Shown here in pieces: positions 1 through 7,918 of a DNA stretch of 35,447 nucleotides. The DNA lies in the NCBI GenBank assembly GCA_021162425.1, contig JAGGYQ010000074.1:1-35447 (forward strand), read 5' to 3'. Origin of the DNA: Candidatus Aenigmatarchaeota archaeon (GTDB lineage Archaea; Aenigmatarchaeota; Aenigmatarchaeia; QMZP01; QMZT01). Every line of letters begins with the position of its first letter. Position 1 is the first letter of the stretch. The notes below the pieces were generated by a model. The model did no database searches and had not been told where the DNA came from. It was given only the letters and a program-made list of their open reading frames with translations. Made by a program: the position numbers and the translations under genes.

Positions 1-56
1 AACCCCCAAAAACCTCATATCCATAATTAAAAATTACCCGCGGAAATATAAAAAAT

Positions 57-127
57 TATCATGATAAACATTTCTCATAAAACCAATTAAAATTCATTAT
101 AAATATAAGTTTAAACAAAATATTTAT
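57..127 (+). promoter_or_regulatory. Promoter of the first KaiC-like gene
   Basis: A TATA-like run (TTATAAATATA, 97-107) lies 21-31 nt before the ATG at 128, the spacing expected for a leaderless archaeal transcript; no Shine-Dalgarno is seen. Two short perfect palindromes flank or touch it: TATCATGATA at 57-66 and GTTTAAAC at 109-116. Either could be an operator, but palindromes this short also occur by chance in AT-rich DNA. Bases 1-56 show nothing recognisable. Confidence 0.5.
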
Positions 128-856
128 ATGCCTGCCAGACCCAAATCTTCTGTTCAGAGGGTGAGTTCAGGTATCCCTGGATTAGACGAACTCATTGAGG
201 GCGGATTTGTGAAAGGCTCAACCATTCTTGTGACAGGTGGGACAGGGACAGGAAAGACGACATTCTGCTGCCAATTCCTCTGGCACGGTTTAAAGAACGG
301 AGAACCAGGTGTTTACATAACGCTGGAAGAAGACCCAGATGACATAAAAGAGGACATGAAAAGGTACGGCATGAACTTTGACGAATACGAGAAAAAAGGA
401 ATATTTAAAATGGTATATCAAAACCCGTTCGAGGTCTCTGAGATAACCTCGAATGTTGTTGATATCATAAACTCTATAAATGCTGTGCGTGTTGTTCTTG
501 ACCCAATCTCGCTTATTGGAATGTACATAAAAGACCCTGTGGTGTTGAGGAAAAAATTATTTGAACTCATACGTGTCCTGAAAAGAACGGGCGCGACGAT
601 TCTGATAACTTCGGAGATATTGGAAAGCGATATGGGTGAAAATGTTGGCAGTCTCTCGAGGTTTGGCGTTGCTGAGTTTGTGGCAGATGGTGTGATAGTT
701 TTGCACTTTTTTGGAATAGGTGAAATTTCATCACATTCACTACTAGTAAGAAAAATGAGGCGAACAAAACACAGTGTTGATATTTATCCTTTTGAGATGA
801 AACGTAACGGAATAGTGGTTAAGAAAAATGAAGCAACAAAAACCATTATGAGATGA
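128..856 (+). CDS. KaiC/RadA-like RecA-superfamily ATPase, single domain
   Basis: A 242-aa single-domain KaiC-like ATPase. Seen: Walker A GGTGTGKT at residues 37-44, a paired Glu (TLEED, 67-68) at the KaiC catalytic position, and a hydrophobic strand ending in LDPIS (about 124) as Walker B. Known of the family: such proteins are widespread in archaea and most have signalling or regulatory roles that remain undefined; only two-domain cyanobacterial KaiC is a clock protein. A paralogue of about the same length and layout is encoded at 26871-27569 on the minus strand. The gene is leaderless behind a TATA box and ends 20 bp from a convergent small gene. ATPase fold is certain, biological role is not. 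Confidence 0.9.
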   Translation: MPARPKSSVQRVSSGIPGLDELIEGGFVKGSTILVTGGTGTGKTTFCCQFLWHGLKNGEPGVYITLEEDPDDIKEDMKRYGMNFDEYEKKGIFKMVYQNPFEVSEITSNVVDIINSINAVRVVLDPISLIGMYIKDPVVLRKKLFELIRVLKRTGATILITSEILESDMGENVGSLSRFGVAEFVADGVIVLHFFGIGEISSHSLLVRKMRRTKHSVDIYPFEMKRNGIVVKKNEATKTIMR

Positions 857-876
857 GCAGATGGTTTCACCCAAAA

Positions 877-1062
877 CTACAAATCGTTTACTAACTTGTC
901 GATTTTCTCAATGATCATAAGTTTAAACATTTCTGGTTCCTCTTCTACGGCCCTCAATATGCTCAGAAAAAATTTGATTCTGACTCTTGCGTCGTATTCT
1001 TTTTTCAAAACAAGGTTCATCGAATTTATCACATTTTCAGGGGTTGGTCTTTCATACTCCAT
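877..1062 (-). CDS. Small helical protein, 61 aa, unknown
   Basis: I do not recognise this protein. It is 61 residues, predicted to be almost entirely helical, with charged ends (starts MEYERPTPENV, ends IDKLVNDL) and no Cys or membrane segment. Support for its being real: it fills the gap between two genes, its ATG has a TATA-like TTTAAAAATA about 25 nt upstream on the minus strand, and it diverges from a winged-helix regulator gene. It could be a partner of that regulator or of the KaiC-like ATPase; both ideas are inference from position only. The ORF is short enough that a chance ORF cannot be excluded. Confidence 0.5.
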   Translation of the reverse strand: MEYERPTPENVINSMNLVLKKEYDARVRIKFFLSILRAVEEEPEMFKLMIIEKIDKLVNDL

Positions 1063-1157
1063 ATGTATATATTTTCGAGTATATTTTTAAACTTTTCGGT
1101 ATTAAAAGTACGTTTTTAGTACGATATGGCTATAAATCATGTCCCTTAATTAAAATC
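1063..1157. promoter_or_regulatory. Divergent promoter with tandem AGTACG sites
   Basis: The 95-bp gap between the 61-aa gene (minus) and the winged-helix gene (plus) holds a TATA-like element for each direction: around 1079-1090 for minus, and GCTATAAATC around 1129-1138 for plus, about 25 nt before ATG 1158. Between them AGTACG occurs twice, at 1107-1112 and 1118-1123. The start-to-start distance is 11 bp, about one helical turn. This is a plausible binding site for the neighbouring regulator (inference). Confidence 0.45.
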
Positions 1158-1499
1158 ATGGCTCTGGAAAACCTAATTTTCAACCTCGAGAAAAAATACA
1201 GTTTACCTATTCTAATTCTTTTGTATTTCAAAAACGGCTTGACGTTTGATCAAATATATGACCTCTCAATAAGCTACAAATCAGAGTCCATGGGAACGGG
1301 CAAAATGAAGGCGTTCATGGAGAAAAAAGAGAAATACGGTGCTATTTCGAGAGAAAGCATAAGCAGGGCAGTAAGCGAATTGCTAAAGGCAAGGTATATC
1401 AAAAAAGAGGCAAGGCTGATGAGAGGGAAAGCGTATATAACCTATACACTAACCAACAAAACAAGAAAACTCATGGATAAATACTTCAGAAAGGATTAA
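1158..1499 (+). CDS. Winged-helix transcriptional regulator, 113 aa
   Basis: The reading frame is open from 987, but the ATG at 1158 (MALENLIFNLEKK) is chosen because a TATA box lies about 25 nt upstream and the preceding in-frame residues look non-coding. The 113-aa product has a helix-turn-helix (SRESISRAVSELLKARYIKKE region, residues about 70-90) followed by a basic beta-wing and a C-terminal helix (YTLTNKTRKLMDKYF), the layout of PadR/ArsR-like archaeal winged-helix regulators; I cannot assign a subfamily. It probably binds the AGTACG repeats just upstream and autoregulates (inference). Its last 4 bases overlap the convergent radC-like gene. Confidence 0.75.
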   Translation: MALENLIFNLEKKYSLPILILLYFKNGLTFDQIYDLSISYKSESMGTGKMKAFMEKKEKYGAISRESISRAVSELLKARYIKKEARLMRGKAYITYTLTNKTRKLMDKYFRKD

Positions 1500-2167
1500 A
1501 TGAATCCTGCTTCTTTCAGGCTTGTGTATTTTCCATTACCAATTATTATATGGTCTATTATTTCGATACCCATAAGTTTCCCTGCTTTCGCCATGCGCTT
1601 TGTCATTTTTATATCATCCTCGCTAGGTTCATGGCCGCCTGACGGGTGATTGTGAATGAGTATAACTCCAGACGCAAATTCAGAGATGGCTGGATAAAAA
1701 ACCTCTCTTGGATGAACAGCGTTCGTGTTAAGTGTCCCTATCGAGATTACATCCTTCTTTATTACAGCATTTCTCGTATCAAGATATAAGGCGATGAGGT
1801 ACTCTTTTTTACACTTCTCGATTTCTTTTGCATACTCATAGGCATCTTCAGGTGATTTTATAATCCTTTCTTTTTTGCACGAAAACAGCCTTCTGCCCAG
1901 TTCTATTGATGCGAGAAGTTTGCATGCTTTCGCGTTGCCAATACCCTTTATTTCTCTCAGCGCTCTGAAATCAAGCGATAGCAGGTCTTTGCTTCTGAGT
2001 AGTTTATCTGCAAGCTTAATGGCATTTTCACCTTTTGTTCCAGAGCCAAGAATGATCGCTATAAGCTCGGCATCGGTAAGCAATTTCTCATTCGTGCTCA
2101 TTAGTTTTTCTCTTGGTCGTTCAAATTTTGGGAGGTCCCTTATTCTTACTTTGTATTTAACTTTCAT
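1496..2167 (-). CDS. radC: RadC-family JAB/MPN domain protein
   Basis: 223 aa, the usual RadC length. Residues about 30-95 form the N-terminal helical region with a helix-hairpin-helix (LREIKGIGNAKACKLL). The C-terminal JAB domain carries the metal motif HNHPSGGHEPSEDD with His172, His174 and Asp185, so the putative metalloprotease-like site is intact. The family name comes from an E. coli allele later shown not to be in this gene; its true function is unsettled. RadC is mainly bacterial with scattered archaeal members, so this copy may be an old transfer. A TATA-like ATTTATAA lies about 25-30 nt before the ATG on the minus strand. Confidence 0.92.
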   Translation of the reverse strand: MKVKYKVRIRDLPKFERPREKLMSTNEKLLTDAELIAIILGSGTKGENAIKLADKLLRSKDLLSLDFRALREIKGIGNAKACKLLASIELGRRLFSCKKERIIKSPEDAYEYAKEIEKCKKEYLIALYLDTRNAVIKKDVISIGTLNTNAVHPREVFYPAISEFASGVILIHNHPSGGHEPSEDDIKMTKRMAKAGKLMGIEIIDHIIIGNGKYTSLKEAGFI

Positions 2168-2244
2168 TAAATAAAATTTATAGCTCTTGATTATAAATCT
2201 GTCGCAGTTCCAATTTTTATAGGCAGAAAAATAAATTAATTAAT
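2168..2244. promoter_or_regulatory. Divergent promoter, radC / pilin cluster
   Basis: For radC the minus-strand TATA is at 2191-2198, 24-31 nt before ATG 2167. For the pilin-like gene a TTTTTATAGG element sits at 2214-2223, about 22-31 nt before ATG 2245. Both spacings fit leaderless transcripts. No clear Shine-Dalgarno is present for either gene. Confidence 0.45.
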
Positions 2245-2859
2245 ATGAAAGCCCAGACTCAAGCGGTGACAATGATTATGATAACAGGCGTTATTATTGC
2301 GCTTGTTGGCGCAGCGTACATGTGGGGGAAGCCGATGATAGATAAACGAACAACATTAACGCAATTTCTCTCGGCAACAAGATTTATGCAGACCCTTGAC
2401 AAAAAAATAGTTGAGATGGCTGGGACATGCACAACTCCGGGGGCATGCAGAGAAACATTAAACCTGCCCATCGGAGGCATTATAAGACTGGATGAAGAGA
2501 ATAATTCAATAATATACGAGTTTCGTGTCCCCCAGCCTATGATAACGAGGGACAAGGTTCTGTTGAACACAATCGACAATGGAACAGTCGCCCGCTACGG
2601 TGAAACACCTGCTGTTTTGAGTGTGTTGGGATACAAACCACCAGGAAGCAATGCATACACATTGAGGTTTGCTTTGAGGTACAGGGAACTTGATAACGAC
2701 CAGATAAACAAGGGATACAAAATTATTTTGCAGAAAGACGGGAAAGCATCTGGGAATAGCAAGGTGCTGATAACATACATGGGTTCGGCGGTGGAAAATA
2801 AAGGCGCAGCGAACAAGGGTGACCTTGTTATAACAAAAATAGGCGTTCAAGCCATGTGA
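2245..2859 (+). CDS. Type IV pilin-like secreted protein, 204 aa
   Basis: The N-terminus is a short KAQTQAV lead followed at once by a long hydrophobic helix (residues about 8-28, VTMIMITGVIIALVGAAYMW). This is the type IV (class III-like) pilin pattern, in which a short positive peptide is removed and the hydrophobic helix packs into the filament core. The remaining 170 residues look beta-rich and extracellular, with one Cys pair (TCTTPGACRE) that could form a disulphide. It is first in a cluster with another pilin-like gene, the secretion ATPase and two platform proteins. No sequence-specific pilin family is recognised; whether it is a major pilin, a minor pilin or a stator-like component is open. 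Confidence 0.7.
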   Translation: MKAQTQAVTMIMITGVIIALVGAAYMWGKPMIDKRTTLTQFLSATRFMQTLDKKIVEMAGTCTTPGACRETLNLPIGGIIRLDEENNSIIYEFRVPQPMITRDKVLLNTIDNGTVARYGETPAVLSVLGYKPPGSNAYTLRFALRYRELDNDQINKGYKIILQKDGKASGNSKVLITYMGSAVENKGAANKGDLVITKIGVQAM

Positions 2860-2894
2860 AGTTTCATTTATTTTAGTGCTGACAATATTAAATC

Positions 2895-3314
2895 ATGAAA
2901 AAATCTAAAGGACAGACGCTTGTTTTTGAGCAGGTTCTTATTTTTACAATGGGAGTCGTAATATTAATAGCGATGTATGCCTTGTTTGTCATGTATCAGA
3001 ATTTTTACACATCTGTGACCATGTCGGACCATGCAAGGCAGGTTAAGGAATACATAGCCTCGGCTGTTCTTGAGCTTTCTAAATATGATTTTAATTCATC
3101 ATCTGTTATTGAAATACCTGAGAGAATAGGAGGATATATATACAAGGTCAAATTATCGAATGCTGGAATTAACATCACGTTTGTCGGTAAAGAATTCAGC
3201 GACTTCTCGCACATTTTTAATTTGGGGGACATATACGAACTTTCTGGAACTGCTGTCAGCGAGAGCGGAAAAATAGTCATAGAGAAAAAGGGCAACAAAA
3301 TAAGACTGAGGTAG
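2895..3314 (+). CDS. Pilin-like membrane-anchored protein, 139 aa
   Basis: Starts MKKSKGQTLVFEQ: a basic leader ending KG, then Q at the would-be +1 position and Glu at +6, followed by a hydrophobic helix to about residue 35. The KG|Q pattern matches what archaeal class III prepilin peptidases (FlaK/EppA type) cleave, which suggests a processed pilin or an ArlF/G-like subunit. The rest is a compact beta-rich domain with a Lys/Arg-rich end. It lies 35 bp after the first pilin-like gene and before the assembly ATPase. No prepilin peptidase gene is in this window. Confidence 0.68.
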   Translation: MKKSKGQTLVFEQVLIFTMGVVILIAMYALFVMYQNFYTSVTMSDHARQVKEYIASAVLELSKYDFNSSSVIEIPERIGGYIYKVKLSNAGINITFVGKEFSDFSHIFNLGDIYELSGTAVSESGKIVIEKKGNKIRLR

Positions 3315-3383
3315 ATATGTTTTGAAGAATTTAATGTTGTCTGTTCACGTTGGTGAAAAGAACCATGGGCATGATTTTGTTGA

Positions 3384-3425
3384 TTTATAAGAAGGTAAAA
3401 TCAATTATAAAATACGGTGGGGTGA
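3384..3425 (+). promoter_or_regulatory. Internal promoter and strong RBS of the secretion ATPase
   Basis: A TTTATAAG element (3384-3391) and a purine-rich Shine-Dalgarno GGTGGGGTGA (3416-3425) directly before ATG 3426 suggest that the ATPase and platform genes can be transcribed and translated separately from the pilin-like genes. A small hairpin (TTCAC at 3344-3348, GTGAA at 3353-3357) lies upstream and could attenuate read-through. Confidence 0.45.
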
Positions 3426-5225
3426 ATGAGAATAAGGCGTATCAGGATAACCAAGAAACCAAAAATTTCTGAACGGCCCGGTCCGATGGCAGCAAAAATA
3501 ATAAAAAAATTGAAAAAGGGTCTTGTTGCGAAGAGAAAGATGCACGAAAAGCAGAGCAAGAACATTTTCTTCTTTTCGGACAGAGAGGTTGTGAAGCAGC
3601 CTGTTACACCACAGCCAACGCAGGTCATTGCTCCGAGCATTGTGATAAAGGAATCTCACGGCGTTGATATTGAAATACCAAAAATGCCCATGCCCTTGAT
3701 AGCGCCTATGTCTACGGAAGAAAAAGAGATGTTGAGAAACGTAAATATATCGTATCCGCTAATACCAAAACACCCAAAAAGAAACCAAAAAGTCTATGCA
3801 TATGCCAGAATAGTGTGGGATAAGGACCTCAGTCAGCTGGTTTATTTGGTGGTTGAACCACATATATCATCCAACGAAAAAAAGATTATAGACGATATAA
3901 AAAGAGAGTTGGAAGAACGGCTTGACATAGATTTCATGAAACTCGGAGAGATACGAGCCAAAGAATTGCTCAAAGAGGAAATAAAAAATATAATATCCAC
4001 TATGGAAGGCGTTGACCAGAGGAGATTAGATGTTCTTCAGTATTACATAGAAAGGGATATAATAGGTTTAGGCGAGATAGAACCGCTTATGAGAGATGAC
4101 GAAATAGAAGATATTTCATGCGATGGTGTCGGCATACCTATTTACATCTATCACCGAAACCCGCTATTCGGTTCCATGATGAGCAACGTCGTATTCAACA
4201 ATGCAGATGAGCTTGACACATTTGTCATGAAACTCTCCCAGAAATGCGGCAAATCCATTTCTGTCGCCGAGCCTATGGTGGAAGGAAGCCTTCCTGACGG
4301 CTCGAGGGTTCATGCTGTCCTCGGGACTGACATCGCTCGAAGAGGCTCAAACTTCACGATAAGAAAATTCACAAGAATACCGCTGACACCGATTCACATG
4401 CTTGAATATGGGACGCTCAATTCCACGCAACTTGCCTATTTATGGCTTGCCATAGAAAACAGAAAATCCATTTTGATTTCGGGTGGGACAGCAACAGGAA
4501 AGACATCACTGCTTAATGCTTTGTCGTTGTTCATACGCCCGAGCATGAAAATAGTTTCTATAGAAGACACGCCAGAACTTCGCTTACCACATCCGCATTG
4601 GGTTCCAGAGGTTGCAAGGACACCAATATCCGAAGGAAAGCGCACGGGTGAGGTAAGTCTGTTTGACCTGCTAAAAGGTTCGCTGAGGCAGAGACCCGAC
4701 TATATAATAGTGGGTGAAGTTAGAGGGAAAGAAGCGTATGTGCTTTTCCAGCAAATGGCTACTGGTCATGCTGGGCTGGCAACGGTTCATGCTGCGAGTT
4801 TGCCTCAGCTCATAGATAGGCTGACAACACCTCCCATAAACCTTCCACCAACGCTTATACAGAACCTTGATGTGATAGTCTTCCTTTTGAACGTAAGGGT
4901 GAAAGACCGCTATGTTAGGCGTGTCCACCAAATCGTGGAGATAACAGGTGTGAAAGGAGATGTGCCATCCACAGTTGAAATCTTCAGATGGAACCCCATG
5001 GGGGACAAATTCGAGACAGTTGGAAAATCCATGGTGCTTGAACATATTGCAAAATCGCTCGGTCTCACAGAGGCGAGCCTGAAAGAGGAGATAAGAACCA
5101 GAAAAAGAATACTTGAATGGATGAAAGAAAAGAAAATGTTCGACTACAGAGAGGTTGCAAAAATTGTAAATGCTTATTATTCCAATCCTGAGAAAATAAT
5201 AGCAATGGTCGAGGAAGAATTGTGA
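3426..5225 (+). CDS. Type II/IV secretion system ATPase (archaeal pilus, TadA/FlaI-like)
   Basis: 599 aa. The N-terminal ~150 residues are basic and low in complexity, then the VirB11/GspE-type N-domain (residues about 170-330) and the RecA-like motor. Seen: Walker A SGGTATGKTS at about 352-361, Walker B region DYIIVGEVRG near 424, and a conserved His-box (ATGHAGLATVHA) shortly after. These hexameric ATPases power assembly of archaeal pili, archaella and Tad pili from the cytoplasmic face. Two half-size TadC/FlaJ-like genes follow, the first 7 bp downstream. The arrangement resembles archaeal Epd/Tad-like pili rather than an archaellum, since no other arl genes are present here. Confidence 0.93.
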   Translation: MRIRRIRITKKPKISERPGPMAAKIIKKLKKGLVAKRKMHEKQSKNIFFFSDREVVKQPVTPQPTQVIAPSIVIKESHGVDIEIPKMPMPLIAPMSTEEKEMLRNVNISYPLIPKHPKRNQKVYAYARIVWDKDLSQLVYLVVEPHISSNEKKIIDDIKRELEERLDIDFMKLGEIRAKELLKEEIKNIISTMEGVDQRRLDVLQYYIERDIIGLGEIEPLMRDDEIEDISCDGVGIPIYIYHRNPLFGSMMSNVVFNNADELDTFVMKLSQKCGKSISVAEPMVEGSLPDGSRVHAVLGTDIARRGSNFTIRKFTRIPLTPIHMLEYGTLNSTQLAYLWLAIENRKSILISGGTATGKTSLLNALSLFIRPSMKIVSIEDTPELRLPHPHWVPEVARTPISEGKRTGEVSLFDLLKGSLRQRPDYIIVGEVRGKEAYVLFQQMATGHAGLATVHAASLPQLIDRLTTPPINLPPTLIQNLDVIVFLLNVRVKDRYVRRVHQIVEITGVKGDVPSTVEIFRWNPMGDKFETVGKSMVLEHIAKSLGLTEASLKEEIRTRKRILEWMKEKKMFDYREVAKIVNAYYSNPEKIIAMVEEEL

Positions 5226-5232
5226 TGAATAT

Positions 5233-6081
5233 ATGATAGAAAATATTGCATATAAATTGTTCGGAAAACTTGTGAAACCTTACATAGACTATTTCGAAGG
5301 TTTGGGGCTTCAGCTCAGACAAGCCAAAATGAAATACAGCGTAGAGGAGTATGTCTCAGTTTTGTTTTTTTCGAGTCTTATAGCATTTATCGTGGTCATG
5401 CTTGCTGGGTCTTTCTACGTAACCATCATGACCATTCATCCATCGTATGCCTATACATTCTCAATAATAATTTCTCTGGTTTCTGCTGCTGGCACGTTCA
5501 TACTGGGGTATTACTATCCAGGCATAAAGGGCAGGAGCATAAAAAGCAGAATAGAAAAATCTTTACCTTTTGCAACAATTTACATGTCTACTGCTGCGTC
5601 GTCCGACGTGCAACCTGCAGAACTTTTTAAAATAGTCTCGATGCATGGTGGTGAGATAGGCAAAGAATGCGAAAGGATTTACAGGGACATACACATGCTT
5701 GGTATGGATTTGAATACTGCCCTAACAAAAGCCGCTAACAGAACACCTTCCAACAAATTCGCAGAGCTTTTGTGGGGCATGATATCTGTGATAAACAGGG
5801 GAGGTGACCTTGGTGAGTATTTGGCAGGCAAGTCCAGAGAGTTTATGGGAGATTTCAGACGCTCACTCAACGATTATTCAAAACAAATAAGTTTTTACAC
5901 AGAGATTTATATAACGCTGATAATTGTAGGAACGCTCTTTTTCATAGTTCTCTCATCCATAATGTCCCCGCTTGTCGGAGGTGACATACTTTTCATACAG
6001 ACGCTCATAGTTTTTGTTTTTGTTCCTGTAATTTCAGCCATTTTTCTATTCCTGCTGAAAAACATCTCGCCTATGAGTTGA
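5233..6081 (+). CDS. Pilus platform protein, TadB/TadC-like (T2SSF), first half-size subunit
   Basis: 282 aa with a T2SSF-type cytoplasmic domain (residues about 110-215, containing STAASSDVQPAELFKIVS and WGMISVINRGGDLGEYL) between an N-terminal pair of TM helices (about 38-58, 72-95) and a C-terminal pair (about 225-248, 252-275). Such proteins are the inner-membrane platform that couples the ATPase to pilin polymerisation. Archaellum FlaJ joins two such units in one ~550-aa chain; here they are separate genes, this one and the next, as in Tad systems. Starts 7 bp after the ATPase stop. Confidence 0.88.
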   Translation: MIENIAYKLFGKLVKPYIDYFEGLGLQLRQAKMKYSVEEYVSVLFFSSLIAFIVVMLAGSFYVTIMTIHPSYAYTFSIIISLVSAAGTFILGYYYPGIKGRSIKSRIEKSLPFATIYMSTAASSDVQPAELFKIVSMHGGEIGKECERIYRDIHMLGMDLNTALTKAANRTPSNKFAELLWGMISVINRGGDLGEYLAGKSREFMGDFRRSLNDYSKQISFYTEIYITLIIVGTLFFIVLSSIMSPLVGGDILFIQTLIVFVFVPVISAIFLFLLKNISPMS

Positions 6082-6085
6082 TAAC

Positions 6086-7024
6086 ATGGTTAAAATAAGC
6101 AAACAAAGGAAAATTTTGCTGATTTCGTTAATTGTTGCTGTAGGTATGATAACAGGTTTTTCTGTTTTCACCCAAGATGTCGGAATAATAGTAAATGTCG
6201 GTGTGATATGTATGTTCATCGTCGTGACTCCATTGTTTCTTTACAGGTATCTTGAGTTCCTCTGGATAAAGTCAGTCGAAAAAGAATTCCCAAATTTCAT
6301 GAGAGACCTTGCAGGATTTAAAAAATCTGGTATAACCCTATCAGAGGCTGTGAAGATGGCAACACGAAATAAATACGGGAAGTTAACACCAGAGATTCAG
6401 AAGTTTGCCAACCGCCTTTCTTGGGGTGTGCCTTTCCTTCGTTCACTCGAAATATTCGCCAAGAGGTTCAGGAGCTCCATGATAATAAGCGAGGCTTTGG
6501 ATATACTCAAAGAATCATATTTATCAGGCGGGAAAATAGACAGAACACTTGACTCCATATCCAAAGATATGATGCTGTTGAGGGAAATTGAGGAAGAGCG
6601 AAAGTCAGTTGTTCGTCAGCATGTGATGATAATGTATGGGATATTCTTTATGTTCACAGGTGTTTCGTTGGCGATAATCTACGTTCTTTTACCAATGATG
6701 GCTCAGCCACAAGCCCAAACAATGGGTATGCAGTCTCCTATGTCCTTGACGTTCGAAGACCCATGCAGCGGACTACAGGCAACTTTTCCATGCTCTTATT
6801 TTGATGTGGTGTGCAAGGCATTCACAGTCCCCAAGGGCATGGGATGTTATTATGTGTCGTTATTCTTTACAGTTTTGCTGATTCAAGCCATATTCATGGG
6901 TCTTATTGCAGGGCAGTTGGGTGAAAATTCTGTTATTGCGGGCGTAAAACATTCGCTGATAATGTTAGCATTTATATTCGTTATATTTATGTTTATAGTG
7001 AGGGCTGGTTTGCTACCGTTTTGA
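6086..7024 (+). CDS. Pilus platform protein, TadC-like (T2SSF), second half-size subunit
   Basis: 312 aa. Two N-terminal TM helices (about 8-28, 32-52), a T2SSF domain (residues about 70-180; SGITLSEAVKMATRNKYGKL and ESYLSGGKIDRTLDSISKDM), then TM helices around 190-212, 255-275 and 285-308. A Cys-containing extracytoplasmic loop (residues about 225-250) lies between them. It probably pairs with the preceding protein to form a heteromeric platform equivalent to one FlaJ (inference from family architecture). Start is 4 bp after the previous stop, consistent with translational coupling. Confidence 0.88.
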   Translation: MVKISKQRKILLISLIVAVGMITGFSVFTQDVGIIVNVGVICMFIVVTPLFLYRYLEFLWIKSVEKEFPNFMRDLAGFKKSGITLSEAVKMATRNKYGKLTPEIQKFANRLSWGVPFLRSLEIFAKRFRSSMIISEALDILKESYLSGGKIDRTLDSISKDMMLLREIEEERKSVVRQHVMIMYGIFFMFTGVSLAIIYVLLPMMAQPQAQTMGMQSPMSLTFEDPCSGLQATFPCSYFDVVCKAFTVPKGMGCYYVSLFFTVLLIQAIFMGLIAGQLGENSVIAGVKHSLIMLAFIFVIFMFIVRAGLLPF

Positions 7025-7058
7025 GTCAAACTTATAAAACAATCCTACAATAACCATT

Positions 7059-7910
7059 ATGGAGTCGCTATCGAACTTCACATACGAATATTTTGTGAAG
7101 CCTATACTCTCGAATGGCTGGTTTAATCCTGTAAACTCGATAACCTATGGCGTAATTCTTGTTGTCTGCGTTTACTTTGTTTTCAGACTGCTCAAAAAGA
7201 TGAGCATAAAGATAGACAGGTATTTCACATATGCAATACTTCCCTTCATATTCTGGGCAAGCACAACGAGAGTTTTGCATGATGCCGCTTACTATGGAGC
7301 GCTGACAGGTAAGATTGGTGAGTTTTATTCACTCCCAATATTTCCCACACCTGGAAGTTATTTTATCACATTTATGCTAGCTCTCATAACGCTTCTGGTT
7401 TCATTGCTCTTTCAGAAGTATTTGAACATATCTTACTGGAAGGTTATGGTTGCCATAGGCGTTGTTCTGGATGTTGTGAACGTTGTACTTCTTCCTATAG
7501 TTGATTTGTTTCCAATGGCGGTTATTCTGGGTTTGACTGCTTGCTGGTCTGTTGTGTTCTTTGGTTTGTGGAAGTTGTTTGAAAAAACGAGGTTCGAGAC
7601 ACCCAAGCGCATATTTACAATGGGGAATTCAAGTTTGCTCAGCGTACATATGCTTGACGCCAGCGCCACTTACGTCGCACTCACATTCTTCGGTTATCTT
7701 GAGCAGCATCCCCTTCCAAGGTTTCTGATAGGATTGACGAATCCCGCTGCAATGTTTTTCCTGAAGCTTGCTGTTCTCATACCTGTTCTTTATGTTGTGG
7801 ATACACATACAGAGGCAGGGGATTTCAGAAATTTTTTGAAGATTGTGATACTTATCCTCGGTCTGGCACCCGGGTTGCGAGACATGATAAGGTTGATGGT
7901 GGGAGTCTGA
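7059..7910 (+). CDS. DUF63 family membrane protein
   Basis: 283 aa with about 7 hydrophobic segments. Recognised as the archaeal DUF63 family from the arrangement SVHMLDASATYVALTFFG, EQHPLPRFL, and a C-terminal KIVILILGLAPGLRDMIRL. Function is unknown; the conserved His/Asp/Arg residues in membrane helices suggest a catalytic or transport site, which is inference. A TATA-like CTTATAAAAC about 25 nt before the ATG indicates a leaderless transcript separate from the pilus genes. It ends 8 bp from the convergent giant-protein gene. Confidence 0.88.
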   Translation: MESLSNFTYEYFVKPILSNGWFNPVNSITYGVILVVCVYFVFRLLKKMSIKIDRYFTYAILPFIFWASTTRVLHDAAYYGALTGKIGEFYSLPIFPTPGSYFITFMLALITLLVSLLFQKYLNISYWKVMVAIGVVLDVVNVVLLPIVDLFPMAVILGLTACWSVVFFGLWKLFEKTRFETPKRIFTMGNSSLLSVHMLDASATYVALTFFGYLEQHPLPRFLIGLTNPAAMFFLKLAVLIPVLYVVDTHTEAGDFRNFLKIVILILGLAPGLRDMIRLMVGV

Positions 7911-7918
7911 TGTTTAAG

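Noticed and set aside
987-1157. N-terminal extension of the winged-helix regulator
   Set aside because: It overlaps the divergent 61-aa gene and both TATA elements; the ATG at 1158 fits the promoter spacing.
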